This document shows positions 39,960 to 50,392 of a stretch of DNA of 64,000 nt, piece after piece. A program made the translations under genes and the position numbers. This DNA is from Hyaloperonospora brassicae (lineage: Eukaryota > Oomycota > Peronosporomycetes > Peronosporales > Peronosporaceae). Under the pieces are notes generated by a model. That model had not been told where the DNA came from. It saw only the letters and a list, made by a program, of their open reading frames with translations, and ran no database searches. The stretch covers positions 733,001-797,000 of the forward strand of contig CANTFL010001446.1 of NCBI GenBank assembly GCA_947650285.1, read 5' to 3'. Each line of letters begins with the position of its first letter. The first letter of the stretch is position 1.

Positions 39960-42488
39960 ACTTAAGAACTAGACAGTACATGAACATGAGCATTCAGTCG
40001 TTGGTGCCAGTCAATACCAAGTCGGTCCTGCCTGCGGCAGCGAACAACTTTAAGAAATTTCTCGCGTTGGAGTCCGTCACAGTCAAACAGCTGAACGCAT
40101 CCATCCTCAGTGACCCGTTTGGTGCCTGCCTCCGTCGCAGTTATGGAGAAGTTCGCCATGCGCCTCGCCTGTGTCAAGGGCAAAACTAGAGAATTTGTGG
40201 CAAAGAACTCTGTGGTATACTATTACAGACAAGTCAAGAAGTGGCTGCTTGGTTTTTCGCGACACACAGACCGATTGTGGAAGACAAGCTACTCGAGATG
40301 GCGCGCACTGTGGAAAAGCACTGCTTGAAAAGAGTGAGCGGAGGGATCATAAAGAAAGCTGCATCGTGTACGAAAGGATATCTTTCGTTACTTATGAAAC
40401 AATTTTACTCAACTGCCACGAATTCGAAGGACTACCAGGACGCTGCACTTGTCTGCCTTATGTAGCATGTCTATGGTCGGGCGTCTGATTTATCGCTGGT
40501 GTAACGGGGCACACCCCTTGCGTGAACTTAATGCAAGGGTGACGTGTGCCCGACAAGCGTACACAGGGTAACCGAGGAAGTGGTAGGCAAAACAGAATCC
40601 GAAGCTCTGTCTTGAGGGAAAAGTAGAACTTTTTATTTAATATAGTTATAACGTTGATATATCATCGTTTGACTTACTCTAACTTAATTGAACTATCTTC
40701 TCCTATGTGGGTCCCTTGCTCACCACCCATTGCGCGCGTCCAGCATCGATTAATGGTGGAGTTGGTTGATGTACACCGTACATCAACCGAGAAGCGGACC
40801 CCTCCACGGATATTATCCGTAGCGGTAATAATCCGACAACATCGCTCATTTCGAGTGATGTTGATTGTGTATTATCAAAACAGATAATATTAAAATTGGT
40901 ACTTTCACAATAATTTTTACGTAACGGGCTCACCCCGTTACAGCTGGTTCTCAAGCAAGGTCTGTCCGTCAGCGCCAGGAACGAACTTTTCATTCGGTTA
41001 TTTCGCGTCAAGACTTCTGAAAAACAAGGTCTTTCACTATTCCCCGACCAGGTAACATTTTCAACATGTCCAGTTCACGCCATCACTGTGGCCCTGCTCA
41101 TGCAGTCCGCCCAAAGCCTTTCACTGTTTCCACGACTTACCACCAAGATTAATGTTTCAGATCCTGCGATTACAGCCTTCATTCCGCTGGTCGGGCTTCT
41201 TGAAAGTGGATGCCATGTTAATGGTGAAATTGTTAAAAAAAACAATTTCTGGACCCGCAAGCACTCAAGCTCCAGGGGTCCATAGCTACGTGAATAGGAT
41301 TCTGAAAAAATCAGCACAGAGGGCAGGTGTGGACAGTGAGCTGAAGTCACACACGTTTAGACGCGGGGTAGCCCAACATGCGAACGGAAATCCTCATTTG
41401 AGTGCGCAATGGATCTTTGACCCAGGCGCGTGGAATCTGACAGCTACGAATAAAGCAATTTAGAATGTCTTCCATTCGACAAATGAAGACCAAAATTCGC
41501 GCGTTATTAGAGTGGATGGGGTGCAATCCAGGAAGCCCATATGTCCGACCTATGTGTCTTTGACAGAACTGTCGTTTACAAATTTTAAAGGGTTTAAGCG
41601 CTCATGTTCAGCACATGCAGCAACCTCCACGTCAGCAGATTTAATGTTAACAAACGTGTCCTCGACTACTGTGCAGCATGCTCAATCCGCCACTACTCAC
41701 GACTTAGTGTGCTAACTTCAAGTGGTCCCCCAGTCAAGCGCCTGGAGGAACGCGTGTCTGCTGCAAATTGCTAGTTAGCGGATATGATGATGTGATTAAT
41801 AAACTTAATGAAGTGGATCACGTGGAAGAAAAAATTTGAAAACAATTTAAGCAATAAATCTGACATAAACCAACGCGAAAAAATTCAAGCGACCATCAGG
41901 TACCAAGCGGCAGTAATTAGCGGCCTTATCGAGATGAACAAGGTCTGAAACAATCTAATTTTAGCAGTCGAATCCGAATTGAAGAGACCAAGAGCAGTCC
42001 AAGTTGACATTTCTTCTGGAATTTATTTATCCGACGGTTCCATGGACGGGGGTGAAAATTCATGCGTCGGACATACACGAATGGAAACTGCATCGATTCG
42101 CCTATCAGCGGTGTGGTTTGAATGTTACACTAACGATCCGCGTATTTGGATGTGCGGAGCTCCTCGGCAGCAGGTATCCAAATCTAGAAAGACCGTCGAC
42201 TTCATGAAGCTATTTCTCGAGGACGGGTATACTCTCGATGAAAAGGCAAAAAAACATAAGGAAGAAGTGATGAGGAATAGAAATCTTGCAGAGGAAGGAG
42301 TATATGAAATTCTTGGACACCTAGGTATAACGTCACGTGGTACTGGGTCGATATTAAATCATATGCGCGTTGCTCACAGAGAAGGTGGTTTACATAAAAG
42401 AATTTTGTCGTACAATGCGTTGCTTGCAACCGAGGCTATCACAGATCCATCTCCACTTAAATCACAAAGCATATTGAATGAAGTATGA
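39960..42488 (+). mobile_element. Decayed Crypton (tyrosine recombinase) split by a solo LTR
   Basis: Pieces in order: SIQSLVPVNTKSVLPAAANN and FKKFLALESVTV (about 39990-40080); KNSVVYYYRQVKKWLL and KLLEMARTVEKHCLKRVSGG (about 40205-40350); DLSL at the LTR junction; VLKQGLSVSARN (about 40945-40985); KSHTFRRGVAQHANGNPHLS with IFDPGAWNLTATNKAI (41347-41460); and WFECYTNDPRIW with KTVDFMKLFLEDGYTLDEKA (42115-42255) to the stop at 42486. SHTFRRG is the HxxR box of tyrosine recombinases, and the string through TATNKA is typical of oomycete Cryptons. A stop at 41461 falls where the catalytic-tyrosine segment should be. Frameshifts and stops occur elsewhere, so it is inactive. Removing the LTR and one GCTGG restores an unbroken frame across the junction. 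Confidence 0.85.
40500..40942 (-). repeat. Solo LTR in the Crypton, GCTGG target duplication
   Basis: 443 bp beginning TGTAACGGGGCAC and ending CACCCCGTTACA, with a near-perfect terminal inverted repeat. It is flanked by GCTGG at 40495-40499 and again at 40943-40947. It carries the CTCACCACCCATTGCGCGCGTCCAGC box of this LTR family. No internal retrotransposon sequence adjoins it, so it is a solo LTR left by LTR-LTR recombination. Sense strand is inferred from the complete element at 1901-9978. Confidence 0.92.
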
Positions 42489-43268
42489 GACGCTAATGTA
42501 CCTTCAAATAAAAAAACAATACATTACTGACAAGGATGGTATTAATGCCTGTGTCTATGCTTTTAGAAGCAACATTTTTTTATTCGTATGCGTATATAAG
42601 TAAATGATGATGGGCAACATTTATTACAGAGACATTGTCTTTTTAAACTAGCGGTCCTCTATCTCTTCACGAAAGTTACCGACCGCACAAGAGCGAAAGA
42701 TAAATAAGACGATAGTGTCAACGGAGTCATCGACATCGACATCAACATCAGTATCAACATTAACATCAACATCAACATCAGTATCAACAACAATATCAAC
42801 ATCAACATTAATAACACCAGCATCAATAGCATCAACGTCAACAGTATCAACATCAACCTTAATAAAACCAGCATCAATAGCATCAGCGTCAACAGTATCT
42901 ATAGCAACAGCAGCAAGAGCAGCAATAGAATCAATAGCAACGCCAGCAACAGAGATACAGCTTCAACAGCATTAGCGACAACAGCAACTACAATCCTGGC
43001 AGGAAAACGCTAGACTGCACTCGAGTTAGAAAAATAGATGGCAACAGTAACACCGGACCACATATGATATAGAGAACAGATCAGAAACAATAACGTCAAA
43101 CAGCACCTGCCAACGCTTAGATTGTCGCTTGATCCACTTACTACACGGCTGCTTAATTTGTCTTCTTCGCCAAGTTTCAATATATAGACTCTACGGTACT
43201 AACGCATGCTGTGATTGAACGATAAAATTAATTGTCCCACACGTACATATTTGATAGTTAGTCTTGTA
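42489..43268. other. Non-coding DNA containing an (ATCAAC)n minisatellite
   Basis: 42715-42960 is an imperfect array of ATCAAC/ATCAGT/AGCAAC trinucleotide-based units. The two frames across it (Ser/Thr/Ala plus, Leu/Met minus) are repeat artefacts. The rest shows nothing recognisable. Confidence 0.8.
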
Positions 43269-43706
43269 TGTAACGGGGAATTGTTGACTACGTACTGGTT
43301 GACCAGTACGGAGTATACTTCCACTGACGACAGTGGTCGACAGTGCCCTGCTAGGTGTTTAAGGAACACAGAGGAAGGAAGGGATCTAAGTAGTCAGACT
43401 AGTCTCTTGGTAAAAGTAAAACTGTAATAATGTAATTAAGTCCTATGACTTCTCGAATCTCTGTTGTCCTGACTTACTTATACTATTATAAATATATGTA
43501 TGATGACGTCTACTCACCACCCATTGCGCGCGTCTAGCAGCGATTGGTGGGTTGATATCATCACGATATCAACCAATGAGTAGACCCTTCGGTTATCCCT
43601 ACAATATCACCATGTCTGTAATATTGTTAAAAGAATATTCGACGTAATATCCTTTATTGTCAAATTATTTTAATGACAATTTCATGTAACGGGCTACCCC
43701 GTTACA
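43269..43706 (-). repeat. Solo LTR with TTGTA target duplication
   Basis: 438 bp from TGTAACGGGGAATT to CTACCCCGTTACA, flanked by TTGTA at 43264-43268 and 43707-43711. The CTCACCACCCATTGCGCGCGTCTAGCAGCGATTGG box places it in the same family as the LTRs at 40500 and 9510. Perfect duplications and clean ends indicate a fairly recent insertion followed by LTR recombination. Confidence 0.92.
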
Positions 43707-43838
43707 TTGTACGTAATAAATAAAGCATCAGACTGTTTGACTTACCCTTTTGTTGCACATCGTTATCCCAGACCGCCAATATATACTACAGGAAGAGCTT
43801 TGTCTTGCACAGTATCACGTTTCTTCCTGTAGTACCGT

Positions 43839-44281
43839 TTAGCGGGGTTAAGCCTCACTTGTTCTTGAGGCACCACCTGTTGTGAGTGTCAACACAGACA
43901 AAAGCCAAATACAGTAAATATGCATGTAGCGTTCATTGGGTAATATTCTTGGGTGCTCCACTTTTGGTTTATGTGCACATTACATCAACTAGGATAACTA
44001 CCAATCGCTGCTGGACGCGCGCAATGGGTGGTGAACAAGAGACCCACATAGGAGACAGTAGTTTAATATAGTTAGATTAAGACGAAAGATGATTTAGCAA
44101 AAAACATAAATATAATAAAAAACAGTTCGACTTTTTCCTCAAGACATAGCTTTCGGGCTCTGTATAGTCTTAGTCGCGCTTGCTCACGCCACGTGTACGT
44201 GACGTCGGGCGTATGCACCCTTGTATTGTTACCAATACAAGGCATTGCTCAGTTATCTGAGCAAGAGCGTGCTTTGTTACA
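43839..44281 (+). repeat. Inverted LTR copy of the same family
   Basis: The reverse complement begins TGTAACAAAGCACG at 44281 and contains CTCCTATGTGGGTC.CTTG and CACCACCCATTGCGCGCGTCCAGCAGCGATTGG, closely matching 40500-40942. The left end (around TTTAGCGGGGTTAAGCC, 43838-43855) is decayed. At about 443 bp it is full length, in opposite orientation to 43269-43706 and 132 bp away from it. No target duplication is seen. Confidence 0.75.
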
Positions 44282-44587
44282 AGAAGCACCTGAATTGTTG
44301 ACTACCAGCCGTATTCACTTCAACACGAGAGCATTAAGGTGTTCTGGATAATATTCATTTCTGTAGCTGCTGCAAAGCACGTACTGTAATTACACGCACC
44401 TTCAGCAAGCTTAATCTGAGTACTACGAAAGAAAAAGAAAATAGGTCCATCATGTCGTATATGGCGAGTGTCGTAGCCATTTGTTCGCGCCGTTCAAATC
44501 GTAAATATCATGTCTCGCTTTCCCTACTGACCAGTGTGCGGTAGTTTGTGAAGAAAGCGGGACAAGATTGACCATAAGCGCATTGAC
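44282..44587. other. Spacer between LTR copy and the 5.8-kb array
   Basis: No gene. The last part (44549-44585, AAAGCGGGACAAGATTGACCATAAGCGC) closely resembles a sequence inside every array unit (47613-47640 in unit 1), which suggests it also belongs to a related element. Confidence 0.5.
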
Positions 44588-45183
44588 AAGTGGGTGCTGA
44601 AAGGGTAACAGATAAGTTTTACATGCGCTACCTGGTGGCATGTGGTTACTACATGTCAAAGGAAACAAGAATGATTTCGAAAATGATTCCTTGTGCCGTG
44701 ATTGATGCAACATTGACGGTAATGAAAAGAGTGCGATCTCACCAGATTCATTCGTAATACTGGTGCGCCTCAAGCGACTTTCATGATTGTACACTGACTG
44801 ACTTGAGATATATAAAAATGCGCGGGCCGGAAACGAGTTGTTATGGAATCTGTCCTGCAGATCTCCGTATCACAATGCGTCGTGTAGTAGCAGTACTTTA
44901 ACGAGATGCTTGTTGCAGGCTGCCGAAGATATTATCATTGCTCGGGTTTGTAGCGCACAAATAAGCCCGTTTACTGCTTCAATAGAACAGCACATAATCT
45001 CTCTTCAGTGCGGTTTCCTCACTGAGACTCGATTTCCACGCGATGTGATTGCATGTTCTACTTCCATATTAGTTCAATTACAATTTAAGAGATGTGTTCA
45101 GGCAAAAAAGCGCTCCTCTGCCACACAAATTTGCTGCTGTAAAGTTTTGAGCATTGAACTTATAATTTGAATAGATTAGTTAC

Positions 45184-45549
45184 GTGCGATCCGATGCACC
45201 ATCCGTCTATCCACCTAGGATCCGCTTCTTGAAACTAAAAATGATGTTTACAGCCCAATTCCTCCTTACATCATCCGTCCTGCTCTTCACCATCAATTCC
45301 AACGTTGTCTTTGCATCACAATCGATTATAGCAGCACCAAACTGCCTATCAAACCTATTAAGGTGATATAAAACCTTGATTACTCTGAGGTTCAACCCAC
45401 CGACCTTGAACTTGAAGTCTGACGAGGAGATTCCTTGCGACGTGATTGGCCGAACCCTATCACTTATATCAGACGATGATGCTCGACGCGTCATTCGTCA
45501 TGTTCCCTCAAGAGTACCTAAGATTCAGGAACTATCATTCTGGACATGA
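45184..45549 (+). pseudogene. Signal-peptide-like frame with an internal stop, repeated in every unit
   Basis: From 45241, MMFTAQFLLTSSVLLFTINS looks like a signal peptide (to about FASQ). A TGA at 45364 stops the frame after CLSNLLR, but the same frame then stays open for about 60 codons (containing LKSDEEIPCDVIG) to 45549. The same layout recurs at 50989, 56793 and 62598 with the stop in all. The opposite strand has an uninterrupted 95-codon frame (45207-45494), so the hydrophobic run may be only its antisense. Function unknown. Confidence 0.25.
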
Positions 45550-46318
45550 TTACTACATGTCCTATGACATCATCCAATGACATCACCAGTGCACATGGGT
45601 ATCGGATGTATTCCCGGTGTCATACCGGCAACTGTCACCCATGGGAAACTGGAGGTGATGTGCACCACACATCCATGTAATGGCCATTACAGCTGCTGCT
45701 ATCCATTATCAACAACAAGGCCGTCGATCACTCTATGTTACGAAATATGGACCTGCTATCTTTTCGCTCTCGCCACAAAGAAATCATGAGTTGCGATGAC
45801 TCTTTGTTAGATGCCGACGATCACGATGCTGTTGTGCAACCGAGCGATGTCGCAGACAAGGTTTTGGATGATAGATTTTGTCCGCCGGCCACCACATTCA
45901 TCTCGTCTCCTTATAATGGTTCTGACCTAAAAGAGAACGTAAACGATGATGTAAACGATGCCGTTTACATTGACGAGATCGATACGGAAGCATTTAGCAA
46001 AGGTGGCAATGACGCGTCGAGTCCGACTGGAGTCGACCCGGCATACAGTATAAAGGAATTCCTTCTCTTGATGGTCAACTTGGTATTATAAATGCTGGCG
46101 CAAAACTTGAGCTCGCGCTTGCTTGGCGTACAACTGTGCTCGGGTACGCTGGTGGACGTCATGACAGACACGCACATCCCGACTTTGTATTGCCTTGCTT
46201 TGCACCACGCTGCTGTGCTCCAGAGCATTCAATTGAGCAGCGAATATCAAGTATGGAGAGCATCCGCGGCGCCATGACTAAAGCAGATTTACTTAGGTGC
46301 TTCTTAATTAAAAAGGTT

Positions 46319-46347
46319 GAAGCTTTTTTAGCGTACAAAAAAGCTTC
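46319..46347. repeat. Perfect 11-bp inverted repeat (hairpin) in each unit
   Basis: GAAGCTTTTTT-AGCGTAC-AAAAAAGCTTC. Homologous copies lie near 52124, 57929 and 63734; units 3 and 4 have one extra A in the right arm. It could be a transcription-end-like hairpin or part of an element end. Confidence 0.7.
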
Positions 46348-49300
46348 CCGGTGGTGTTTCAACTAGACTCTTCATCGCCGTTTGATTATCATAGTTGTAA
46401 TGGAAGGTGCTTCAGTTGTATTACATGATATGCAGTATATTTTATGTAAGGAAAGATGAGGCCAAGATAGCTTTAAATGCAAGCACATACTTGTACGCCT
46501 CAATCCTCTTATTTAAAGCTCTATTGTTGAGGTTGCTGCATGAGACCAATATTGTTGGCGGCAACTATCGACCAAGCGTAAAGACAATCGAAATCATTAA
46601 ACGCCCGGCCGAAGGTATGCCAAATCAGGCACACAAGTGCAGCATACTGGTAGTTCAGTAAATTTGTGGCAGTCATGAATGCGTGTTTCAAAAGTAATAG
46701 AAGATCACCTGTCCTATATATTGTATATTTCTTTAATAGCTCCTATTCACTCTTTTCATGCAGTGCATCTCCAGAGTGCGCGCCATCTCGAGAAGCCTGT
46801 CTTCGACGATTGGTTTTTCTGAAGTAAAGGACTCGAGCAGCCATTTCGTAACATGTCTTTAATGATAATCACAGAGTTTTTCACCAAAAAATATATATCA
46901 TTGCCCTTGAGTTAGGCGAATTGTATGGCGAGCTTCTCCGTTAAAGCGATGAATCACGTACCAGACGGGTCACTGAGAATCGACATGTACAGCCGATTTA
47001 CTATGAGGCACTCTTCGGCGGAGATCTTTTGTCAGATTGTTTATTGCTGTAGACGCGACCGACTGAGTGCTGGCTGGAACCGCTGACTGAATGCTAATGT
47101 TCCTTTGCTATCGAGTTATTGTAGTGTACGAGCGTATATTGAAGGTTATAATCAGTCTACTGCGGCTATGGCTTAGCATTTGTATGCTGCGCAGACATAC
47201 TTCGACACACCTTAATGAATATATTATCCTGGATATTGTTATTTCAGTTGCCAATAGATACATTGTAATTCAAATAAGTTAAGCGATTTTTACTTTATGT
47301 ACCACGATAATCAACAGATATGAATTGATACCACAAGATTGAAAAACACAAAAAACAAACGAAGCCGTTTTTGAGCAAAGTTATACACCCTCTTCATTTC
47401 ATACTGGGAGGTTCTAGCGAAGATCTATTCTATTATGGCATAAGGATATCTACGTCACGACAGCGTACCTCCGTGTAAGCATCAAACATACCTTTAACTT
47501 TTGTGTATTTTTAGCGAGGAAACCCAGTCCCGAAAGAGAAAATCTGATCAGCATGCAAAATCTCATTCCAATGTGGTATAGTAGTTAGTGAATTCTGAAG
47601 TTCAATCGCAAAAAGCGGGGCAAGATTGAACATAAGCGCCTCGACAGATGTCGGGCATTGACTTGTTTAATATGGGATGTCAACCTCGTGTACGGGAATT
47701 GCAGGCTGATTATTAGCTTGCCATGCATCAATAATGGTGTTAGTATTCTATCAGTGGCGAGGCGTACCACGATTTAGTGCCGTTGCATACGCCTTACGTT
47801 CAACACAACAAGTTAATTCGGTCCCAGCTGGTCTTTTTACGTCTCCTTCCTCTCAGAGAGCGCCGGGCTTCGCAAAAAACATATGGACGGCACTTGCCGA
47901 CTTTTAAAAGACTAAAGCAGATAGCTACGTATACGTGGATAGCAGTGACATCTACTGTGCGTATTGTGTTTGACCTGGTCCTGAGTGTCCAACCTACTAA
48001 TACGAGTCAACAAAAACGACATGATAGGTGCCTCAAGGGTGAAGTGTTCGACTGACATTACAACAGCATGTACACTATAAATCCAGGGTATCAATGGATC
48101 TGCTGGCACTGGAATATCGTAACATAAAAGGAAGAAGCGTGGGAATCATGTCTGCTATAAAGACTCGAAGAGCACTCTGGCAAACCTTTCGTTGCTGGCG
48201 CCAGTGCACGCTGCATTTCCAACAAACCGTGGTACTGGCGCCTATTATGGCGAAGATCGCATTATTCCTCCGCCCGTTGATTAGGTCTTCGCACCCAAGT
48301 GGTCTCTTCATGCATCGTAAAGCGAATGAAGGATGCTCTGATGTCTTGAAACGGTGCAGAATGCTGATTAAGATTTGTACGCACTGACATTCACGCCGCT
48401 GGGTGCGCATGCTGACCGACATCGCGGAAACCACTCCAGAATGTACCCGTGACGATACATCGTCAGTCAGTTGTACTTGCCCTTGCCAGATAAGGCATTT
48501 TCCTTTAAGCCGAAAATCCCAAGCGGCACGACCTTTTATCCAATCTATCTTAACACAACCCTCATCCTTGGCCTTACTTGCGCGCCATTCGATATATCCG
48601 GTGGACGATGCATTCGACGGACGATTTCATGTCCCTACAACCATCAATAAATTTTTGATTTCGTCCTTTCTATCGCTTTTATAATCCTCATCATCAATGT
48701 CGTCTTCATCGCAATATCGGCACCAAAAGAAAGCCCCGCCGTTCAAAATTTGCGATCAACTTGAACGTAGCACGATATTCTTGACGCAAATCTTCCTGAG
48801 CGCGACAAAAAGCATCGTGTTTGTCACAAGGTCTCCAAAGGTGGACTTGATCCAAGGATCCAGCGGCATGGCTTTGATTCGTCATCGATGGCTGACGGAG
48901 TCGTAGAACTTAAACAATATTGTACGACCAGCGGTCGGAGATGCACAAGGGCTTGTCGGCGAGTCTAGGTAAACTCGCCGGTATGTTTGGCCTTGCGTCA
49001 CACGACGCTTCTAATCCGCGATAAAACCGATTGTGAACCCATCCATGTAATATCTTCTGAAGCGGGACGCATTCATCGTAAGCAATTAAAGTCGTCGGAA
49101 CAGCATCGAAAACGATGGTATCATCGTACTCGTACTGAGAGCAGACCGCATCTCAAGATGAAACCGTGCAAGATGGTTCGACAATGCCTCAACCTCCGCT
49201 ACAGTATGCCAATTCTTCATGGTAAGATTGGTCCATGCTAACTTTGTCGCATTTGGTCCCGTGGGGGGTTAGAAAAACGACCAGTAGAGAAGAAACTGAA

Positions 49301-50392
49301 CACAACTTGCCGCAAGTAGAGTAGCAATCGCGCCAATTGAGGCGGGGGTGGTCGTCATCTTTTCCATCGAAACAGCTGTGAAAAGTGACATAACTGTTGC
49401 AAGAGCGCCACCAATATCATCCTAAGCAAAAGATCGATTTATTTTCTCAAAGTGCCGCGCCACCTCTTGGAGTAATCGTAGAATGCGACGAACCTTAATC
49501 TCACCACCGAATAAGCCGCCCGATCCAATACCATCGCGTGATGTACGCATTAGCGCAGCTTTGATGTCAGCAGATCGTCTTGTTCCTCAATCCACGACCC
49601 AAAGTCTGCATCGCATTAAGTCTTGACGATGCAGCAATATCACTAATGAATACTTAAACTTGTGTAATGAAAAAGCGGATGGATGTCGTACGCCTCCGAA
49701 ACGCTTGAGTCACAAGTTGACGCAGTTGAAAATCAGACTTGCGCAACACCTTCGCGTGACAAGCACTAAGTCTACGTTGCAAAACTGAAAGTCAAAGTGT
49801 ACCCAATGAGACGCTGCAGAACGCTTCTACCTCCGCCAAATGCATCGCTTCGTTCGTCACATCACGCTCAGCTGTGGTACCTGCCACCGCTTAATGCTCA
49901 CGATAGAGCAACAAGAATGGCAGTCTCGATGCTGCTCGTATCTCTACATCCAGACATGACCGCAGAGAGTTGCCAAATTGTGCGTATTCATTTTGCACTT
50001 GAATGGCAAAGTACAATTTCGACCGCAAGACCGAATTGGCAGGGAGTGCACGACTCAGCAGCTGCTGTATACCTTAATCGTGGGGTACCGAAACGGGAAC
50101 GTCCGAAGAAAAATTCCTGTAAAAAATGACGACGGCTTTGAAAGCTTTCACCATTTATAAAAGACTGGTGTCTCTGCATCATTGACGTGCTTGGCATCGT
50201 CAATGATTTGCGGCGATCCCTTTTCACCAACGAATTTTCGCTGGCATTTTCCTCATCATCCGTTGTGGTTACTTGTCACTCATTTGGCGCTTTAGTCGCA
50301 CTTATGGGTTTCTTCGTTGCTGACACCACGCATGTTTGTCGGAAACTACTGGCAGAGACTAAGCCGATAAGCAGGCGGCATACTAGGGGTCG

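Larger units (their letters stand above)
44588..50392. repeat. Tandem array unit 1 (5,805 bp)
   Basis: The first of the head-to-tail copies. It starts at AAGTGGGTGCTGAAAGGGTAACAG and ends GGCATACTAGGGGTCG. It differs from unit 2 by scattered substitutions and 1-bp indels, for example GCTGAAAGGG versus GCTGAAGGG at the start, ATAATCTCTC versus ATAATTCTCTC near 44996, and an extra A near 48727 that breaks the minus-strand frame. No family is recognised. Confidence 0.95.

Noticed and set aside
42659..42975. Leu/Met-rich and Ser/Thr-rich frames
   Set aside because: Both are translations of the ATCAAC-type minisatellite.
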